A DNA stretch of 7,607 nt, from contig VFLF01000377.1 in assembly GCA_009885185.1 (NCBI GenBank), forward strand, positions 1 through 7,607, written 5' to 3'. Positions 1-6,827 of the stretch are shown piece by piece (within the stretch, counting starts at the first letter, position 1; the number at the start of each line of letters is the position of its first letter). The notes under the pieces were generated by a model, which did not search any database, was not told the origin of the DNA, and saw nothing but the letters and a program-made list of their open reading frames with translations. The translations under genes were made by a program, and so were the position numbers. Source of the DNA: Nitrosomonadales bacterium (lineage in GTDB: Bacteria; Pseudomonadota; Gammaproteobacteria; Burkholderiales; SG8-41).

Positions 1-474
1 GAAGGGCCGGGCAAGGAATTCATCACGCCGGCGAACCCGCTGATCGTCACCAACGGCGGCACCGTGCATAAGGCCAACACGATCACCGAGCTGGCAACAA
101 CACTGGGGCTGCCCGCGGGCGCGCTCGAAGCCACCGTCACGCAATACAACACCGCCGTTGATGCCGGCACGACGGCACAACTCACACCCGCGCGCAGCGC
201 CAGCCCGCACAAAGCGTGGCCCGTGCGCACCGCACCCTTTTACGGAGTGCGTCTGGCGGCAGGCATCACCTACACCATGGGCGGCATCGCCATCGACGGC
301 GACAGCCGCGTGCTGGATGCGAACGACAACCCGATTACCGGCTTGTACGCAGCGGGTTGCGCGACCGGCGGGCTGGAGGGCGGTGACGCCGTGGGTTACG
401 TCGGCGGCTTGAGCAAGTCATCCACCACCGGGTTTCGCGCAGCGGAGCATATTGCGGCGAACCGGGCGCGGTAA
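1..474 (+). CDS. FAD-dependent oxidoreductase (FAD_binding_2 / fumarate reductase flavoprotein type), C-terminal part
   Basis: The frame is open from base 1 to a TAA at 472-474, giving 157 residues. The start lies outside the window, and the internal GTG at 64 is not the true start. The sequence shows the C-terminal signature of fumarate reductase, tricarballylate dehydrogenase and 3-ketosteroid dehydrogenase-type flavoproteins: a KANTITELA segment (entry helix of the cap domain), then YTMGGIAID, then RVLDANDNPITGLYAAG, and a Gly-rich GYVGGLS that closes the FAD site. These enzymes oxidise or reduce a C-C bond next to a carboxylate or ketone using bound FAD. Canonical fumarate reductases have His before TMGG; here it is Tyr (TYTMGG), so fumarate itself is an unlikely substrate. 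The gene ends 94 bp before the convergent CoA-transferase gene. The family call is firm; the substrate is unknown. Confidence 0.85.
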   Translation, partial: EGPGKEFITPANPLIVTNGGTVHKANTITELATTLGLPAGALEATVTQYNTAVDAGTTAQLTPARSASPHKAWPVRTAPFYGVRLAAGITYTMGGIAIDGDSRVLDANDNPITGLYAAGCATGGLEGGDAVGYVGGLSKSSTTGFRAAEHIAANRAR

Positions 475-503
475 CAACGTTGGTCAGCAGGATGCCGGTA
501 AGC

Positions 504-538
504 GCGGCGAGCCGCATCGGTCGTGGATGCTTCCACGA
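504..538. repeat. Two adjacent small hairpins between convergent genes
   Basis: The 94-bp gap between the flavoprotein gene and the CoA-transferase gene holds two perfect inverted repeats. GCGGC (504-508) pairs with GCCGC (511-515), and TCGTGGA (521-527) pairs with TCCACGA (532-538) around a 4-nt loop. Neither is followed by a T-run on either strand, so they are not standard intrinsic terminators. They may still slow polymerase, protect 3' ends of mRNA, or be an extragenic palindrome. The direct repeat AACGTTGG lies at 476-483 and again at 538-545, flanking them. Confidence 0.4.
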
Positions 539-568
539 ACGTTGGAGTTCGCGTCGCTCACCCGCAAC

Positions 569-1759
569 CTACAACGCCCCCGCCCCCCGCAACCGCACAA
601 TCGCCGCGTCATCCATCCCCAAATCCCCGCGCAGCACCTCTTCGGTATGCGCGCCTAACGGCGGCGCGGCACGGGTGGCGTATGAAGCATCGCCCGACAG
701 TTTGAACGGCACACCGATGGTGGGGAACTCGCGGCCTTGAGCATCGATGACCGGCACCACCATGGCGTTCGCCGCGACCTGCGGATGCGTGAGCGCCTGA
801 TCAAGGGTATTGATGGGCGAGGTGGCGACACCTTTGGCGTCGAAGCGGCTTATCCAGTGGGCGACATTTTCGGTGATGAAAATGTTTTCGAGCAGTTTCA
901 CCAGTAGCGGGCGGTGTTCGAGGCGTTTGTCGTTGGTGTGAAAGCGCGGGTCGGCATCGAGGTCGTTGCGGCCGATTGCGTCGCAGAAGCGCTGCCATGC
1001 GGCGTCGTTGGTGGCGCCCACCAGCATGTAGCCGTCCTTGCATTGAAACGCCTGGTACGGCACGAGGTGCCACACGCCGGAGCCTTCTTTGGTGGGCAGT
1101 TTGCCGGTTTGCAGCCACGCCACGGCGTGGTAGCCCAGCAGCGAGATCGCGGTTTCAAGCAGTGACGCGGTAACGTGGCTGCCGCCGCCGCCCTGCATGC
1201 GTTTGACCAGCGCGGTCATGATGCCGCCGTACGCAGCGATGCCGGTGGTCATATCGATCACCGACGCGCCGGAGCGCACCGGCGGGCCGTCGGCGTAGCC
1301 GGTGGTGGACATCATGCCGGAGAACGCCTGCATCATCAGGTCGTAACCGGCCTTGTTGTGCAGCGCGCCCTTGGGGCCGTAGCCGTTGATCGAGCAATAG
1401 ATCACGTCGGGTTTGACGGCGCGCACGCCGTCGTAATCCACGCCCAGCCGCGCGGCGGATTCGGGCAGGAAACTCTGGATCACCACGTCGGCTTTCGCCA
1501 TCAGTTGCCGCAGCACGCCGCGCGCCGCCTCTGATTTCAAGTTCAGCGTGATGCCGCGCTTGCCACGATTGACGCTGTGAAAATTGCTGGTGATGCCATC
1601 AGACGCGCGCATGCCCCACACGCGGTTTTCGTCGCCGGTGCCGGGGTTTTCGACCTTGATGACCTGCGCGCCCTGATCGGCCAAGAGTTGCGCGCAATAC
1701 GGGCCGGCGAGCACGCGGCTCAAATCCAGCACGCGCAGTTGATTCAGTATCGTCGCCAT
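569..1759 (-). CDS. CaiB/BaiF (class III) CoA-transferase family protein
   Basis: The protein has 396 residues, within the usual 380-430 range of class III CoA-transferases, which move CoA from an acyl-CoA donor to a free carboxylic acid in the cytoplasm. The N-terminus LRVLDLSRVLAGPYCAQLLAD, with IKVENP and then RGKRGITLNL, is diagnostic. The expected catalytic aspartate is Asp169 in SGASVIDMTTGIAAYGG, where formyl-CoA transferase has its nucleophile. Further family motifs are NGYGPKG (about 125-131), GYDLMMQAFSGMM (138-150), PYQAFQCKDGY (234-244), and the C-terminal GVPFKLS and PPLGAHTEEVL. It is the second gene of a leftward operon: its ATG lies 4 nt after the stop of the flavin monooxygenase gene. 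It has no strong Shine-Dalgarno, so translation is probably coupled. It ends in TAG. Family members resembling formyl-CoA, succinyl-CoA:carboxylate or carnitine CoA-transferases cannot be told apart from sequence alone. Confidence 0.93.
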   Translation of the reverse strand: MATILNQLRVLDLSRVLAGPYCAQLLADQGAQVIKVENPGTGDENRVWGMRASDGITSNFHSVNRGKRGITLNLKSEAARGVLRQLMAKADVVIQSFLPESAARLGVDYDGVRAVKPDVIYCSINGYGPKGALHNKAGYDLMMQAFSGMMSTTGYADGPPVRSGASVIDMTTGIAAYGGIMTALVKRMQGGGGSHVTASLLETAISLLGYHAVAWLQTGKLPTKEGSGVWHLVPYQAFQCKDGYMLVGATNDAAWQRFCDAIGRNDLDADPRFHTNDKRLEHRPLLVKLLENIFITENVAHWISRFDAKGVATSPINTLDQALTHPQVAANAMVVPVIDAQGREFPTIGVPFKLSGDASYATRAAPPLGAHTEEVLRGDLGMDDAAIVRLRGAGAL

Positions 1760-1763
1760 GTTT

Positions 1764-2816
1764 TTACGCGGCCTTTGCAGCGTGGCCGGTTTCGCGCAGC
1801 ACGGCGGGCATCACTGCAGAAGCCCACAGTTCCATACTTTCAAGCGATTTTTTGTGTTCCATGTCGCCCACCTGCGGCTGGATCGCGATATGCACCGGAT
1901 CCAGCTCGCGCACGATGCGCACCATTTTCTCGATGCAGGTATCGACATCGCCCACCGGCAAGTTACGGCGGATATTTTCGATGCTGGGTTCCTCGTCGTA
2001 CGGGAACTCCTGCACGATGTAGTTGTTCACCACTTTTTCGCGGCGATTTTTGAGCGACACCGCAAGGCGCTGCTGATACAGCGCGCAGTCGATGTAGTGG
2101 TCGGCGTCTTTTTTGTTTTTGGTGACGAACGCCAGCCGCGTCACCGCCATGCGCGCGGGTTTGCCTTCCTTGGCGGCGATGCCCTCGAAATACTCGCGGG
2201 TTTTTTTCATGCGCGATACGCCGCCGAGCAAGCCCGTGGTGAACAGCGTGTGCCCATGGCGCGCGATCCACGCCAGATGCGACGGATCGCCGCCCGCATA
2301 CCAAATGGGCGGCGTCGGCGTTTGCACCGGCTTGCAACTGATCGACGAGCGCGGAAATTTAATGTGCTTGCCGTTGTATTCAAACGCGGCCTGGGTCAAA
2401 CCCATGTGGATCAACTCCAGCATTTCGCCGGTGAATTCGCGCACGTTTTCCAGCGTCGAGCAAAAACGGTCGAATTCATATTGCTGATAGCCCATGCCAA
2501 TACCGAGATCAAGCCGGCCGTTGGAAAGGTTATCCACCATGCCGATTTCGGCGAGCAGTCGCGCGGGGGTGTAGAGCGGCGCGACCACCACCGCCGTGCC
2601 GAGGCGTATTTTTTGCGTGCGGCCCGCCATGTGCGCGGCCATCATCAGCGGCGACGGGCACAGACTGTAGTTGGAAAAATGGTGCTCGGCATACCACGCG
2701 CGGGTAAAGCCCATTTTTTCGGCCTCGACGGTTTGCTCCACCGCCTCGTCGAAAATCTGCTTGGCGCTTTTGGCGACATCGCGCTGCTGCATGATATTAA
2801 AAATGCCAAAATCCAT
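1764..2816 (-). CDS. LLM class flavin-dependent oxidoreductase (bacterial luciferase-like monooxygenase)
   Basis: The 350-residue protein has the luciferase-like TIM-barrel signature: an N-terminal strand MDFGIFNIM, EAEKMGFTRAWYAEHHF (31-47, the EHHF hallmark), SPLMMAAHMAGRTQKIRLG (55-73), then VVVAPLYTPARLLAEIGMVD with LSNGRLDLGIGMGY (about 77-110), and PPIWYAGG (169-176). Family members use reduced FMN (or F420 in some lineages) to oxygenate small organic substrates, often taking FMNH2 from a separate reductase, which is not seen here. The ATG at 2814-2816 is preferred because GGGAGG lies 4 nt upstream. The alternative TTG four codons earlier overlaps that Shine-Dalgarno. It is the first gene of a leftward operon with the CoA-transferase, and is divergent from the Ldh2-like gene. 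It could also be an alkanal or FMN-dependent hydrolytic-cleavage type enzyme; the substrate is unknown. Confidence 0.92.
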   Translation of the reverse strand: MDFGIFNIMQQRDVAKSAKQIFDEAVEQTVEAEKMGFTRAWYAEHHFSNYSLCPSPLMMAAHMAGRTQKIRLGTAVVVAPLYTPARLLAEIGMVDNLSNGRLDLGIGMGYQQYEFDRFCSTLENVREFTGEMLELIHMGLTQAAFEYNGKHIKFPRSSISCKPVQTPTPPIWYAGGDPSHLAWIARHGHTLFTTGLLGGVSRMKKTREYFEGIAAKEGKPARMAVTRLAFVTKNKKDADHYIDCALYQQRLAVSLKNRREKVVNNYIVQEFPYDEEPSIENIRRNLPVGDVDTCIEKMVRIVRELDPVHIAIQPQVGDMEHKKSLESMELWASAVMPAVLRETGHAAKAA

Positions 2817-2841
2817 GGTGCCTCCCAATACGTCTGAAATA

Positions 2842-2867
2842 CCTTCAATACCGCAAATTCGTGAAGG
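2842..2867. promoter_or_regulatory. Inverted repeat in divergent control region (possible operator)
   Basis: CCTTCA (2842-2847) and TGAAGG (2862-2867) form a perfect 6-bp inverted repeat around a 14-bp AT-leaning spacer. It lies 26-51 bp upstream of the monooxygenase start, inside the 178-bp gap shared by two divergent operons. That is where a regulator controlling both would bind. No regulator gene is in the window, and I see no convincing -35/-10 pair for either operon here, so this is only a candidate. Confidence 0.25.
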
Positions 2868-2939
2868 CTCATGCGTCGAATTTTACCGCGCCCCACACTG
2901 CGCGTAGTCGCCCGTCACAGTATGTGGATGCCTCGCCGG

Positions 2940-2988
2940 CGTTCGCCGCTGTTTGCAATACCCGGTAAACTTCGGGAACGATTTTTTT
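2940..2988 (+). promoter_or_regulatory. Terminator-like hairpin with T-run just before the Ldh2-like start (possible attenuator)
   Basis: CGTTC (2940-2944) pairs with GAACG (2976-2980), and CCG (2946-2948) pairs with CGG (2973-2975). This gives an 8-bp stem with one bulged G, a 24-nt loop, and then a run of seven T (2982-2988), six bases before the ATG at 2995. A competing hairpin, CGGCG (2937-2941) with CGCCG (2944-2948), would occupy the 5' arm. The mutually exclusive arrangement resembles a transcription attenuator in the leader of the Ldh2-PrpD operon. The loop is long and the case is structural only. Confidence 0.3.
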
Positions 2989-2994
2989 CTCTGG

Positions 2995-3999
2995 ATGCCC
3001 ATGCAATTGACCATCACCGAAGCCACCGATCTCGCCGTGCGCGCGCTCACCCGCGCCGGCATGTCCGCCGATAACGCGCGCATCACCGCCGATCATCTGG
3101 TCGATGCCGCGCTGTGCGGGCATGAATTTTCCAGTCTGCCGCGCGTGATCGCGCTGGCGGAATCCATCAAGGGCAAGCCGCCCGCCGCCGCCACCCGCGT
3201 GGTACGCGAGAATCACTGCTCGGCGCTGCTCGACGGCGGCGACAACGTGGCCTACGTGGTATCCATCCACGCCATCGACAAGGCGATAGAGATCGCGCGC
3301 AAAAACGGCGTGGCCGTGGTGTGCGCCAACAACACCTGGTTCAGCGGGCGGCTGGCGTATTACGTCGAGCGCGCCGCGCGGCAGGGGTTTATCGCAATGC
3401 ACACCACCAACTCCACCGCGCGCGTGGCGCCGCATGGCGGCGCCGAGCGATTGATGGGCACCAACCCGTTCGCGGTGGCCTTCCCCAGTGAAGACGATCC
3501 GATCATCATCGACATCGGCACCTCGCAATCCACCTGGGGCGACGTGGTGCTCGCCAAGACCAAGGGCGTGCCGCTGCCCGAGGGCGTGGCGGTGAATCCG
3601 GCGGGGCAGCCCACCACCGATCCCGATCAGGCGATAGACGGCGCGATACTGCCGTGGGGCGGGCCGCGCGGCAGCGGACTGGCACTGGCGGTGCAACTGC
3701 TCGGCATTCTCGCCGGCAGCGAACTGGTGATCGATGATGTCAGCAACTACGGATTGTTTTTCATGGTGATCGATCCGAAGCTGTTCATGCCCAGCGATCA
3801 GTTCCCCGCGCGCGTGACGGCGTTTCGTCAGGTAATTGAATCGAATCGTCCGCTCGCGGGTGCCAACGCGGTGCGCGTGCCGGGCGACAGCAGCCAGCAA
3901 AAGCGCCGCGTGAACCGCGGAAAGGGCGTGATCAATGTCGATGACAAAGTGATTGCGCGGTTACGCGAGCTGGCGGGCGACAAATCGAATAAATCGTAA
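2995..3999 (+). CDS. Ldh2 family (malate/L-lactate dehydrogenase type) oxidoreductase, atypical active site
   Basis: The protein has 334 residues, usual for the Ldh2 family of NAD(P)H-dependent 2-hydroxyacid / 2-oxoacid (or imine) reductases. Family features from the ATG at 2995: the N-terminal helical start (residues 3-45), TTNS (137-140), GTNPFAVAFP (155-164), IDIGTSQSTWGDV (172-184, the usual ATS nucleotide-binding region), PTTDP (206-210), GGPRGSGLAL (222-231, usually GGxKG) and VPGD (295-298). Two conserved histidines are absent: the catalytic SHG is FSS (45-47), and the His of the NSxH motif is Trp115. The start may instead be the ATG at 3001; a TTG at 2953 would only add residues not expected in the family. 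No strong Shine-Dalgarno is visible. It probably forms an operon with the PrpD-like gene 27 bp downstream. The fold call is secure, but activity as a normal dehydrogenase is doubtful. Confidence 0.88.
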   Translation: MPMQLTITEATDLAVRALTRAGMSADNARITADHLVDAALCGHEFSSLPRVIALAESIKGKPPAAATRVVRENHCSALLDGGDNVAYVVSIHAIDKAIEIARKNGVAVVCANNTWFSGRLAYYVERAARQGFIAMHTTNSTARVAPHGGAERLMGTNPFAVAFPSEDDPIIIDIGTSQSTWGDVVLAKTKGVPLPEGVAVNPAGQPTTDPDQAIDGAILPWGGPRGSGLALAVQLLGILAGSELVIDDVSNYGLFFMVIDPKLFMPSDQFPARVTAFRQVIESNRPLAGANAVRVPGDSSQQKRRVNRGKGVINVDDKVIARLRELAGDKSNKS

Positions 4000-4026
4000 G
4001 TATTTGTTTTTATTGATAAAATTAAT

Positions 4027-5436
4027 ATGCCGCCCAGTGCAAATCACGCCGCAGGATTAATCGACTTCGCCGCCACGCTACAGTCCGACACCCTCCCGCG
4101 CATCGCCTACGACAACGCCAAACGCTGCCTGCTCGACGCTATCGGCTGCGGATTGTTCGGCGCAAGTCAGCCATGGTCGCGGATCATGGCCGCACAAATG
4201 TTTGCCGAAAAATCGCAAGGCGCGGCAACGGTGTTCGGCTATGCCGCGCCGCTCTCCGCATCCGCCGCGGCCTTGTGCAACGGCACCGCGATTCACGGCT
4301 TTGAGCTGGATGATCTGCTGCCCGCAGCGGTGATCCATCCGGGCACTGTCATCGTGCCCGCGGTGCTCGCGGTGGCGGAGGAGGCGGGTAACGCAAGTGA
4401 GATTACCGGTGAACAATTGTTGCGCGCGCTCGTCATCGGCTACGAAGCCACCGCGCGATTCAGTCTGGCCATGGGTATGCAGCCGTCGCACCAGGGGTTT
4501 CACAAGACCAGCGTGGTGGGGCCGGTAGCCGCTGCTGTCGCTGCCGGCTTCGTGCTTAAATTAAACGCGGTGCAAATCAGTCACGCAGTCGGCATCGCCG
4601 CATCGCTGTCGTCGGGCATCAAGGCCTATGTCGCGGGCGGCGGCATGGTCAAGCGCATGCACGCGGGCTGGGCGGCATCGTCCGGCGTGCGCGCGGCGCT
4701 GCTCGCGCGCGACGGATTCACCGGCCCCACCGGCGCGATCGAGGGGCCCCATGGCTTGCTGGAAGTATTCAGCGGCGACAGCGCCCGCCCCGAACAACTC
4801 ACGCATGGCCTCGGCGCAAGCTGGGCGATCAACGAGGTGTGGTTCAAGGTGTATCCGGTGTGCGGCTGGGTGCAGGGCGTGGTGCAACTGCTGGCGACGA
4901 TACGGAGCAGCATCAACGATGGCAGACCACTTGCCGCGGATCAAATCAAAAAAATCGTGGTCGGCACCAGCCGCTTCGCCGTCAACGGCAACAGTAACCC
5001 GGCGCCCGCCGACACCATGGACGCGCAATACAGCATCCCCTACTGCGCGGCGCTGGCGCTGACACGCGATCCCGCCGATCCACGCGCCTTCGAACACGCC
5101 GCGTTCAACGACCCGGTGCTGCGCGCCCTCGCCGCGCGCGTGGAAACCCGCGTTGATGACGAATTCGAAGCGGTGTATCCGCAACGCTTCGGCTCGCGCG
5201 TGCAACTGCATCTGGCCAGTGGCGAAATAAAAGAAGCGCTAACGCTCGATCCGCACGGCACACCCGCCGATCCGTGTTCCGATGAAGAACTCGCTGCAAA
5301 ATTTGCGCGGCTGGCGGCGTTGTCGCCAATGAAAGTAGATAGCGCTGCCGTGGATCGGGCGGTCAATCAACTCTACGCCGGCGACACGCTGAAGATACTC
5401 AGCCGCGCCTTGCGCGCGGCGCCGGCTTCCGCCTAG
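4027..5436 (+). CDS. MmgE/PrpD family protein (2-methylcitrate dehydratase / cis-aconitate decarboxylase superfamily)
   Basis: The 469-residue protein matches the MmgE/PrpD family, whose members dehydrate 2-methylcitrate or decarboxylate cis-aconitate, and include many uncharacterised proteins in carboxylate catabolism. Visible motifs: NGTAIHGFELDD (85-96) followed by IHPGTVIVPAVLAVAEE (103-119), GFHKTSVVGP (157-166), GGGMVKRMHAGWAA (204-217), RDGFTGP (228-234), VWFKVYPVCGW (271-281), DAQYSIPYCAALAL (332-345) and YPQRFGSRVQL (384-394). The Asp pair, His104, His159 and Lys209/His212 are where family active-site residues are expected. The His usually four residues after the Cys of the KPYPxC motif is Gln283. 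It starts 27 bp after the Ldh2-like gene in a very AT-rich gap without Shine-Dalgarno; the unstructured leader may allow initiation. It ends in TAG, 4 bp before the end of the convergent ankyrin gene, with no terminator between them. Confidence 0.92.
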   Translation: MPPSANHAAGLIDFAATLQSDTLPRIAYDNAKRCLLDAIGCGLFGASQPWSRIMAAQMFAEKSQGAATVFGYAAPLSASAAALCNGTAIHGFELDDLLPAAVIHPGTVIVPAVLAVAEEAGNASEITGEQLLRALVIGYEATARFSLAMGMQPSHQGFHKTSVVGPVAAAVAAGFVLKLNAVQISHAVGIAASLSSGIKAYVAGGGMVKRMHAGWAASSGVRAALLARDGFTGPTGAIEGPHGLLEVFSGDSARPEQLTHGLGASWAINEVWFKVYPVCGWVQGVVQLLATIRSSINDGRPLAADQIKKIVVGTSRFAVNGNSNPAPADTMDAQYSIPYCAALALTRDPADPRAFEHAAFNDPVLRALAARVETRVDDEFEAVYPQRFGSRVQLHLASGEIKEALTLDPHGTPADPCSDEELAAKFARLAALSPMKVDSAAVDRAVNQLYAGDTLKILSRALRAAPASA

Positions 5437-5440
5437 CTGG

Positions 5441-6220
5441 TTATTCGCAGCGCTGACTGAAGGATTCGCCGGGCCTCAGGTTTTCCGCGCAACGCAGCAT
5501 CTGTATCAGGTGCGTCTGCTTGTATTTCTGCGCGAACTCCACCGCGGTCATGCCGCCCTCGACACGCACGCCGGCGTCGGCGCCCGCGCGCAGCAGATAC
5601 CGCGCCGCGCCGCGATGCCCCTGGATCGACGCCATCATCAGCGGCGTATTGACGCCGATCATGCGCCCGCGCGCATCGGCGTTCACCCGCGCGCCTTTTT
5701 CAATCAGGTAACGCACCGTGCTGTCGCGGCCTGAATACGCCGCGTACGCGAGCGGCGTGTAGGTGTTGCCGTAGTTCTCCAGCTCGGCACCCGCCTCTAC
5801 CAGCAGGCGTACCGCCTGATCATAACGGTCGTGCGATACCGCACCCCGCTCACGATCTTCGTGCGCAAAAAAAGCAGCCAGCATCAGCGCCGTATCATTG
5901 TCCGGCGTACGCGCATTGATATCCGCCTTCGCTGCAATCAGGTAGCGCAGCACACTGAGTGAGGCGTGGCGCGCGGCCACGGTAATCAGCGGCGTGGCGC
6001 CGTATCCCACGCCGGGTATCACATCATTGACGCCGATGGTGCGGGCTTCCACCAGCGCACGCAACTGCGACACATCATCCAAGACAATGGCATTGGACAA
6101 ACGTTCGCGATCGGTTGCCGCGCCCGAGGCGCCCGGCGCGACATGCACGCAACCCGCGGCGGCCACCGCCGTGCCAAGAACCAGCAACCGTACAAACCAG
6201 CAACGAATGACGCTCAGCAT
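5441..6220 (-). CDS. Ankyrin repeat lipoprotein (putative)
   Basis: The protein has 259 residues. The N-terminus has Arg6 and Arg11, a hydrophobic core (LLVLGTAVAAA) and a lipobox ending AAGC with Cys24. This predicts a signal peptidase II lipoprotein, and the +2 Val would not retain it in the inner membrane. From about residue 45 there are ankyrin repeats: GATPLITVAARHASLSVLRYL (74-94), DTALMLAAF (109-117) with an inserted charged stretch (119-133), YTPLAYAAYSGRDSTVRYL (154-172), NTPLMMASIQGHRGAARYLL (191-210) and MTAVEFAQKY (224-233). Cys244 and Cys258 in the tail could form a disulfide. Periplasmic ankyrin proteins usually act by binding another protein; none is identifiable here. The start is supported by GAGGAG seven bases upstream (complement of 6228-6233). 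No functional link to the convergent PrpD-like gene is implied. Confidence 0.88.
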   Translation of the reverse strand: MLSVIRCWFVRLLVLGTAVAAAGCVHVAPGASGAATDRERLSNAIVLDDVSQLRALVEARTIGVNDVIPGVGYGATPLITVAARHASLSVLRYLIAAKADINARTPDNDTALMLAAFFAHEDRERGAVSHDRYDQAVRLLVEAGAELENYGNTYTPLAYAAYSGRDSTVRYLIEKGARVNADARGRMIGVNTPLMMASIQGHRGAARYLLRAGADAGVRVEGGMTAVEFAQKYKQTHLIQMLRCAENLRPGESFSQRCE

Positions 6221-6256
6221 GTTAGCTCTCCTCGTTGGGCAATTGGAACACCGGTA

Positions 6257-6262
6257 AGTATA
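6257..6262 (-). promoter_or_regulatory. Putative -10 box of the ankyrin lipoprotein gene
   Basis: The - strand reads TATACT here, five of six matches to the sigma-70 -10 consensus. It lies about 37 bp upstream of the ATG at 6220, which would give a short leader of about 30 nt containing the GAGGAG ribosome site. The -35 region (about 6279-6285, TTTCCC-like on the - strand) is poor, so an activator may be needed. Confidence 0.4.
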
Positions 6263-6290
6263 GCCAAAATTCGCTTCGGGGAAACGGGGC

Positions 6291-6322
6291 TAATGCACAT
6301 TATGCGTTGAACGTTACACGTT
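6291..6322. repeat. Pair of short palindromes upstream of the ankyrin gene promoter
   Basis: Two perfect palindromes lie 8 bp apart. TAATG (6291-6295) pairs with CATTA (6298-6302), and AACGT (6310-6314) pairs with ACGTT (6318-6322). The second also contains a direct repeat of ACGTTA (6311-6316 and 6318-6323). They sit just upstream of the expected -35 region of the ankyrin gene, a typical place for an activator. Binding is inferred from position only. Confidence 0.3.
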
Positions 6323-6827
6323 AAACCCATGGTTGCTTCTCTAAGTTATTGATTTTATTTAATCACGAAAGTGTAAAAAGATTACGATACCCTCATATTT
6401 ACCCAAGTTCCGCCTGGATGCTAATGGACTTCGCCCTTGCGATGACAGGCTACAGCATCGATCACATATTATCGGCTGGGTCTCCATGATGTGCGCACTC
6501 GCCCGTGATTGTGAGCTTGCGCCATTTCCGATGGCCGCACTACACAACGCGCACGCCCGCGAGGTCAAGCTCCCAACATTCTCAGGTTGCTAAATGGCTA
6601 CGCACGCGAAGGTGGTCTGAAGCTTCTGCTACTTGACGATCTGTTCAATTCATTGCCCACTATCTACCTACCTGCCAACACCAAATCAGGTGCATTCACA
6701 CCGAGTTAATTGGCCGTTTCCTACCGCGTCGGGTGTTCGTGCGATAACAGCGCTGCACGCCCGTCACTTTGGAAAACGACGTCCACAGACCGCCACTCAA
6801 CCAGATCACCAATATGGCGACGGCCCA
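6323..6827. other. Gene-free stretch between the ankyrin gene and the conjugation remnant
   Basis: I find no supported gene here. It is more AT-rich than the catabolic genes, most clearly at 6335-6410. Short open frames exist on both strands: 69 codons on the - strand at 6359-6568, and about 75 codons without a start over the same bases on the + strand. None has a good ribosome site, family motif or conserved-looking composition. No tRNA, IS end or clear terminator was seen. RP4-type plasmids have traM next to traL, but nothing left of 6828 resembles TraM. The stretch is best read as decayed DNA around the edge of an integrated element. Confidence 0.5.

Noticed and set aside
1758..2837. 359-codon open frame on the + strand across the monooxygenase gene
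   Set aside because: It is the antisense of a clear luciferase-like gene. Its His/Arg-rich product has no family motif, and open antisense frames are common in GC-rich coding DNA.
2869..3900. 343-codon open frame on the - strand across the Ldh2-like gene
   Set aside because: Antisense shadow of a well-supported gene, rich in Gly, His and Arg, with no recognisable domain.
6359..6568. 69-residue ORF on the - strand in the gene-free stretch
   Set aside because: No ribosome site and no recognisable motif, and the opposite strand is equally open over the same bases, so it is probably chance.
6640..6665. tRNA-like T-loop (GTTCAATTC), a possible integration site
   Set aside because: The flanking bases do not form a T-arm stem, and no acceptor or anticodon arm can be built around it.
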